NCBI GenBank assembly: GCA_030674185.1
Contig: JAPXFY010000030.1
Span: forward strand, 41,892,795-41,956,794
DNA from: Monoplex corrugatus
Lineage: Eukaryota; Mollusca; Gastropoda; Littorinimorpha; Ranellidae
Reading direction: 5' to 3'
DNA: 64,000 nt
Position 1 is the first letter of the stretch, and every line of letters starts with the position of its first letter. Of the stretch, positions 48,159 through 55,600 are shown in pieces. The notes under the pieces were generated by a model. That model made no database searches and was not told the origin of the DNA. It saw nothing but the letters and a program-made list of their open reading frames with translations. Made by a program: the position numbers and the translations under genes.

Positions 48159-49857
48159 CTCATCATCATCATCAGGTGCCTTGCCGCATGGCGTCGGCGA
48201 TTATGGAGTTCCATCTGTCTCTCTCTCTTGTTTCCTCAAGCGTCTCTTCCACCCTCCTTGTCTTCAGCTACTCTGCAAGCCCGTCTAGTATCCTCTCCCT
48301 GGGTCTACCCCATGCTCTCCTTCCCTCCAGCTTTCCCGTTGTGACCAGGGGTGGAAATTCTCATCAGATGTGCAGATTTCTGCGGCAAAAAGTAATCAGC
48401 TTCCTGGGATTACGTGGGTCTTTTCCCTTGGAAAGTCCTTGTCCAGTTTCTTTCTTCAGAGCAGAGTAAGATTAACCCCTTGTCTCCCTCACCCTGTCCA
48501 TTAGCATCCTGCATTGTCAACCATAGTAGCAAAGCAGAAACTTGACCCTTTAACTCCTTCACCCTATCCATTAACATCCTGCATTGTCAACCATACTAGC
48601 AAAGCAAAAACTTAACCCTTTAACTCCTTCACCCTATCCATTAGCATCCTGCATTGTCAACCATACTAGCAAAGCAAAAACTTAACCTTTAACTCCTTCA
48701 CCCTATCCATTAGCATCCTGCATTGTCAACCATACTAGCAAAGCAGAAACTTGACCCTTTAACTCAATCGAGTCGCAGTCTTCAGGGTCATTCTGCCCCC
48801 TCAATTCGGAGGATTTTTAGCACATTTTAAAAAAATATAGAAAAACAACCAAATAAAGTAGACAAACAAAGTAAAGTGATACAGAAAGACCAGGATTAGA
48901 TCTTTACAAATAATCTTACTTTATTTATGGTATTCCGTGTACTTGTAAATGATGGAAGTATCCAAATAGGTATCCAAAGGGGGGTAATTTTTTTTTTTTG
49001 ATGGATATGAACACACACTGTGAAACAGTTTTAGATGAAGTCCAGAACATGATTTCCATGCCATGGATGTTTCAAATCACAAAATTACTGGTAGTTGTCA
49101 CTTTTTGCGTACAGTTGCTCCAGAATACAAAATATTTACAGAATTGTGAGGTTCGACTTGCTTTCCTTGAGCCACTTGCGAAATTCGCATGTCGCTGGTA
49201 GCGCTGAAAAAAGGCTACTGTTGTCTTTGTTTCACATTGCCACAAACGGTCTAAGGTAAAGAACTGCTGTAAACATACCCTAGTTTAGGTTCCCAGTGAG
49301 TTTTCCCTATAACTGACGCTTCTGACATAAAAAAAAACAACAAATGTCCGCCGTCGATAAATCGACGTCACGTACCCAAGCAGTAAACGGAAGTGACGGA
49401 GATTTTCTTCCGGTACGAAGCGATTGAGTTAACTCCTTCACCCTATCCATTAGCATCCTGCATTGTCAACCTTACTAGCAAAGCAAAAACTTAACCCTTT
49501 AACTCCTTCACCCTATTCACCAGTTTCCTGTGTTGGAGTCAAAGGGTTTAAAAAAAAAGGAATTTCTGGGTGAATATTCTCCCTGGACCCCCGTAGATTT
49601 CCTCTTTCTTTCCAGCAGTACCTACCTCTGCTGATTAGAAGGTAATATGTTGTTGTTATTGGGAGGAATATTCGGACAGAATACAGTTTTGATGCTTGAC
49701 TACTTCGATTTGTACTTAAATCTGGCTGCTGTATGACATGATTTTTATGTTGTAAATGAATATTTCTTCTGATTTTTTTTAGATTGCCTATTCACAGACA
49801 CACACGCACGTGCACACACACATACACGCATGCGCACGCATGCACGCACCGCACGCA

Positions 49858-49948
<91 letters not shown>

Positions 49949-50251
49949 CACACATACTCACACACACACGCACACATACTCACACACACACACATCACAT
50001 ACACACACACACATACACACACACACACACACACACATACACACACACACACATACTCACACACATACTCACACGCACACATACTCACACACACACACAC
50101 ACATACTCACACACACACATACACACACAAAACACATACGCTAACACACACACATATACATATACACACACACACACACATGCACACATGCACCATCACA
50201 CTTCATAAACCTCTCTCATCTCTCTCTCCTCTATTTCTCTCTCTCTCTCTT

Positions 50252-50329
<78 letters not shown>

Positions 50330-51652
50330 CTTCCTTTCTTCCCTCCTCACTCTCTCCCTACCTCATCCCGTGTTTTTCTCTCTTACCCCATTCTCTCTCT
50401 CTAAAAAATAAAATTAAAATAATGTAAATGATGATTTATATTTGTTCCTCCTTGTCCCTTTGACAGGTTTCGAAGTACAGTGAGGGACAAAGTGCAAGAA
50501 ATTCTCCCTTCGTTTGAAGACCTTCTGGTATGTTTGATCCACAGACGTGTATTAAATCAACATTTTATAAACCTGTCTTAGCTTGGTCAGTTTTCTTCTG
50601 ATTTGAAAGTAAAGCGTGAAATGTGTATGTAAGGAAAGAAAACCTGGTTGGGAAGTGTTCAGTTGGAAGTTTGCTGGAGTGATAGAGATAGAGCCAGTGA
50701 AGTTTTGATGTCTAATTTCTTGCCTTGTAACCAAATATACACCTCCAGTGCCACCGACCGAATATTCTGTCGGCGACCTTTCCTATTTTTAGCCAGAAAA
50801 CCCCAACACTGTGAGATATCAACGGAAACTTCAGGATTCCCTCTATAGATAGATGTTAATTATGCATGTGTGATATTTTACCATCTTTTCTGCCCGTGTG
50901 ATCGAAAAGGTGACCCCCCACAGCTGATTACTATTCATCGACTGCAAACAATTGCGGACGAACTTGCTTCAATGCCAAGTGCCGATCGGGCCGGAAAAAC
51001 AACTTATACAGCAAAAGAAGTTGCAGAAACCATTTCTTGTGGAGCTGATTCTGATTTGCAGTCTGTTGATTCACTCGATAAGAGTGAAAATGACAATAAT
51101 TTGGTGCATGCAGGCGATAATCGATGTTGACGTCCGAAGTCGGACTTGACCCAGATAAGAGACAGAATGACATTACTACACTGGCGATCGTAAAAACGAA
51201 AGTACTGCTGCTCCTGGTGTGTTGTAAAGTATACTGAACAAGAAAATGTATATGTTGTGGGGTTTTCTGGGCTGGATGAAAAGATATGAATGTTGTTGCT
51301 TTTTTAAATCAAGACATTTAAAACTCCATGGCGTGGACAATTTACCTCTTTATTTACACTTTGGCACTTAAGGGGTTAAGTGTACATGTCCTGTGTTTAC
51401 AGATGGATTCAGGCAGCAAAAGTGGGGTGGTGTCCACCTGTATTTCAGCCATGATGAATTTGGCCAACGACCCGAGCATACGTAATACGCTGACCAGACG
51501 TAGAGACCTCTGGTTGGCCACTGAGGAACTCTTGGTATGTGGACTTCTGTGGTTTTTGTGTGTGTGTGTGGTGTGTGTGTGTGTGTGTGTTCGTGTGTGT
51601 GTGTGTGGTGTGTGTGTGTGTGTGTGTGTGTGTGTTCGTGTGTGTGTGTGTG

Positions 51653-51687
<35 letters not shown>

Positions 51688-51738
51688 TGTGTAGTGTGTT
51701 GTGTGTGTGTGTGTGTGTGTTGTGTGTGTGTGTATGTG

Positions 51739-51775
<37 letters not shown>

Positions 51776-51803
51776 CGTGTGTGTGTGTGTGTGTGTATGT
51801 GTT

Positions 51804-51845
<42 letters not shown>

Positions 51846-51860
51846 TCATGTGTGTGGGGT

Positions 51861-51901
<41 letters not shown>

Positions 51902-52102
51902 TGTTCATGTAGTGTGTGTGTGTTGTTTTTTTTCATGTGTGAGAGCGTTTGTTGTGTGTGTGTATTGTGTGGTGTGTGTGTGATGAGAGAGAGGAGAGAG
52001 AGAGGAGTGTGTGTGTGTGTGTGTGAGGAAAGAGATATTGTGTATGTGTGTTGTGTGTGTGTGTGTATGAGAGTGGGAACTCCTGTGTTGTGTGTTGTGC
52101 TG

Positions 52103-52158
<56 letters not shown>

Positions 52159-52266
52159 GGGTAGTTTTCTGGGAACTTTGTCACTGTGGTTTGAATGTTG
52201 TTGCTGTTGTAACTTGTATGTATGTATGTTGTGTGTGTGTGTGTGTGTGTTGTGTGTGTGTGTGTG

Positions 52267-52297
<31 letters not shown>

Positions 52298-52586
52298 ATC
52301 TCCCTTTTGTGTAATCTGTGGGGTTTGAATGTTGTTATTGCTGTTGTAACTTTTTTGTTTGTTTTGTTTTGGTTTTTTATCTCCCTTTTCTTTGATCTGT
52401 GTGGTTTGAATGTCGTTGTTGTTGTTGTTGCTGTTATAACTTGTTTTTTGTGTGTTTTTTATCTCCTTGTTTTACAGTCTGTCAAAGAGGATTTTAGTTT
52501 GTTTAGCTTCCAACAGAATTAAGACAAGGCCAGTTCCCTTGTGCCATTTTTTCTTTCTTTTTCTTTTTTAAATATGTTATCATCAT

Positions 52587-52625
<39 letters not shown>

Positions 52626-55600
52626 TATTGCCTGTTCAGGTGCGGACCTCCACCAGTGCAGACTCAGAGCTGTTGTCGTCAGTATTGGGCCTGTTGGTCA
52701 ACATCACCACAGATTCGACCCCCACACTCCTGGAGTTTGGCCAGCGTATGTGCGCCCACTGTCGCTCCCTCCTTCCCTCCCAGTGTTCCTCACACCCGGT
52801 GCCCCTGAGGGCGCTGAGTGTCATGGGCAACATCCTGCCCCACTCAGTGCCTGCTGTAGAGTGGATCGTGTCTCACGGGTCTACTGAGTTGTTGTTGAGT
52901 TACATCAAGGTTAGTGTTGTAGATACTGGATATTTTATTCAAATAGGCCATTGGTGGAGTCTTAGATCTTGTGATTTAGGGAGTTGGAGATTGTAGCCTT
53001 TTGATTATGCAGCTGCTGTCTCACCATAATTTGAACTCTTTCAAGGTGATCAGAGTCGTGTTTGTGGTAGGTATTCCACACTGTGGCTCCATATTCAAGG
53101 ACTTATCTGATGAGTACTAGGTATGCTGATCTTTTGTCGTCTTTTGTATCCCTGTGGACAGCGTCATAGGTTACAGCGTAGGAAACTCACATTTTTGCAG
53201 GACTTTTTGCAAATGTAGGCCACGTGAAGGTTTCATGTGAGATCCTTTGAAATTTGGTCCTTTGAAATTTGTATGCCAAGATGTGGGTGGATGGCAGCTT
53301 CTTGAAGAATGCATATGTTTAGTAACATAGATGGGGTGATTTGAGCAGCAAACTTGCACCTTTAGTACTTATCAGTACTGTCTCTACTCCAATTACCAGT
53401 ACAACTATTGTGCAATTAATAGTGATAAATGAACAAATGGTTAAGAATGTTCGTTAACCGTGCGACTCCCGTATTCGTTAACCGTGTGACTAATTGACTA
53501 TTGAGGTTGGGTGTAACTTTCTTATTGTGTGTGTTGCAGGGTGAGGAAGACTTATTAATAAAACAGAGTCTCAAGTGCTTGACAGCTGTCACACAGTTCA
53601 GCACCAAGGCTCGCACTACACTGGTTGAGAATGAAGGTGAGGATTTACTCGATTTTGTCTCTAGGAGCGACCATGACAAAATAAAAAAGTAGAATTACAA
53701 TATCAAAAGAAGCAACTTGCTTGAGAAATTAGTAAATGTATCAATCAGTTTTAATCAAGCATTAATCAGTTAGTCATCAGGTCCTTTAAGGGATTATATT
53801 CCGATTTTCATTGTTGTATTTTTTGTTGCCTATTTCATTAACCCTTTGAACCCGGCTGGCCGATGCAGCGGCCAGTGCGATTAATACCTCTGTACCCGGC
53901 AGGCCGTAGGAGCGGCCTGACATGTCCGGTTGACCTGGCCTGGTATGGTGCTGGCGTGCGGTATGCGACCTACCGGCACCTACTCTCCTCTGCCACATCC
54001 TGTTTATATTACCGAATTCCAGACACCCTATACTTTCTTCCTGGCAAATTTTTAAGCATTAGAAGGATTTATTCTGAGACACCGGTTTTCGCGAGAATTT
54101 CTCTAAAAATATTCAGGGTTGAGGGTATCAGAGGTCTAGAAGTACTTAGGGCTGAAAGGGTTAAGGCTGAGTTAGCATGAGTTAGTACTTGTACCCCGGT
54201 AATTTTTCAGGTTTTGTTGTTGTTGTTGTTGTTCTTCATCTTGATTGATTGACACATGTACTTATGTGTTTATTCATTTTTTGAAATCTATTTCATTCAT
54301 TCATTCATACATTCATTCATTCATGCATTCATTCATTCATTCATTCATTCATTCTTTCTTTCTTTCTTTCTGTCATTCTTTCTTTCTTTCTTTCTTTCTT
54401 TCATTCATTCATTCATATATTTATTGATGAAAGTTCAAATTTTTTTGAAAACATGACTAGATCTCCAGATCAGATTTACCACAATTTTTTTCACCATATT
54501 TCTTTCCAGGGATCCCGGCATTAACGCAGCTCCTGCAGTCAAAGGATGAGGGAATTGTGGGGAACGCGGCACTGTGCCTGAGCCACTGTACGCAGGTGAA
54601 AGGGGTGTGCGCGTTTCTTGCCGACACGGACATCGTCAAACAGACCTTGATCTGGGCGCGAGATGGGAAAAAATCAGCCGTGCAGCAGAACTGTGCCATT
54701 CTCCTGGCCAAGCTGGCTAACGGTCATCCAAAGTTAGTATTGATTGTAGTCATAGTTGTAGTGTTAGTAGAATAGTAGTAGTAGTAGCTGTAGTAGTAGT
54801 AGTAACAGCAGCAGCAGCAGCAGTAGTAGTAATAGTAGTAGCAGCAACAGCAGGAGTAGTAGCAGCAGCAGTAGTAGCAGCAGCAGTAGTAGTAGCAGCA
54901 ACAGCAGTAGTAGCAGCAACAGTAGTAGTAGTAGCAGCAACAGTAGTAGTAGTAGCAGCAGCAGTAGTAGTAGCAGCAACAGCAGTATAGTAGCAGCACA
55001 GCAGTAGTAGTAGCAGCAACAGCAGTAGTAGTAGCAGCAACAGCAGTAGTAGTAGCAGCAACAGCAGTAGTAGTAGCAGCACAGCAGTAGTAGCAGCACA
55101 GCAGTAGCAGCAGCAGTAGTAGTAGCAGCAGTAGTAGTATATAGTAGCAGCAGTAGCAGTAGTAGTAGCAGCAGTAGATAGTAGTAGTAATAGTAGCAGC
55201 AGTAGTAGTAGTAGCAGCAGTAGCAATAGTAGTAGCAGCAGCAGTAGTAGCAGCAGTAGTAGTAGTAGTAGCAGCAGTAGTAGCAGCAGCATAGTCAGTA
55301 GTAGTAGCAGCAGCAGCAGTAGTAGTAGTAGCAGCAGTAGTAGCAGCAGCAGTAGTAGTAGTAGCAGCAGTAGTAGAGCAGTAGTAGTAGCACAGGAGCA
55401 GTAGTAGCAGCTAGTAGTAGTAGCTAGCAGCAGTAGTAGTAGCAGCAGGTGGTAGCAGAGTAGTAGTAGTAGTAGCACAGTAGTAGCAGTAGTAGTAGTA
55501 GCAGCATAGTAGTAGCAGCAGTGTAGTAGCAGCAGTAGTAGTAGCAGCAGTAGTAGTAGCACAGTAGTAGTAGTAGTAGTAGCAGCAGCAGTAGTAGCAG

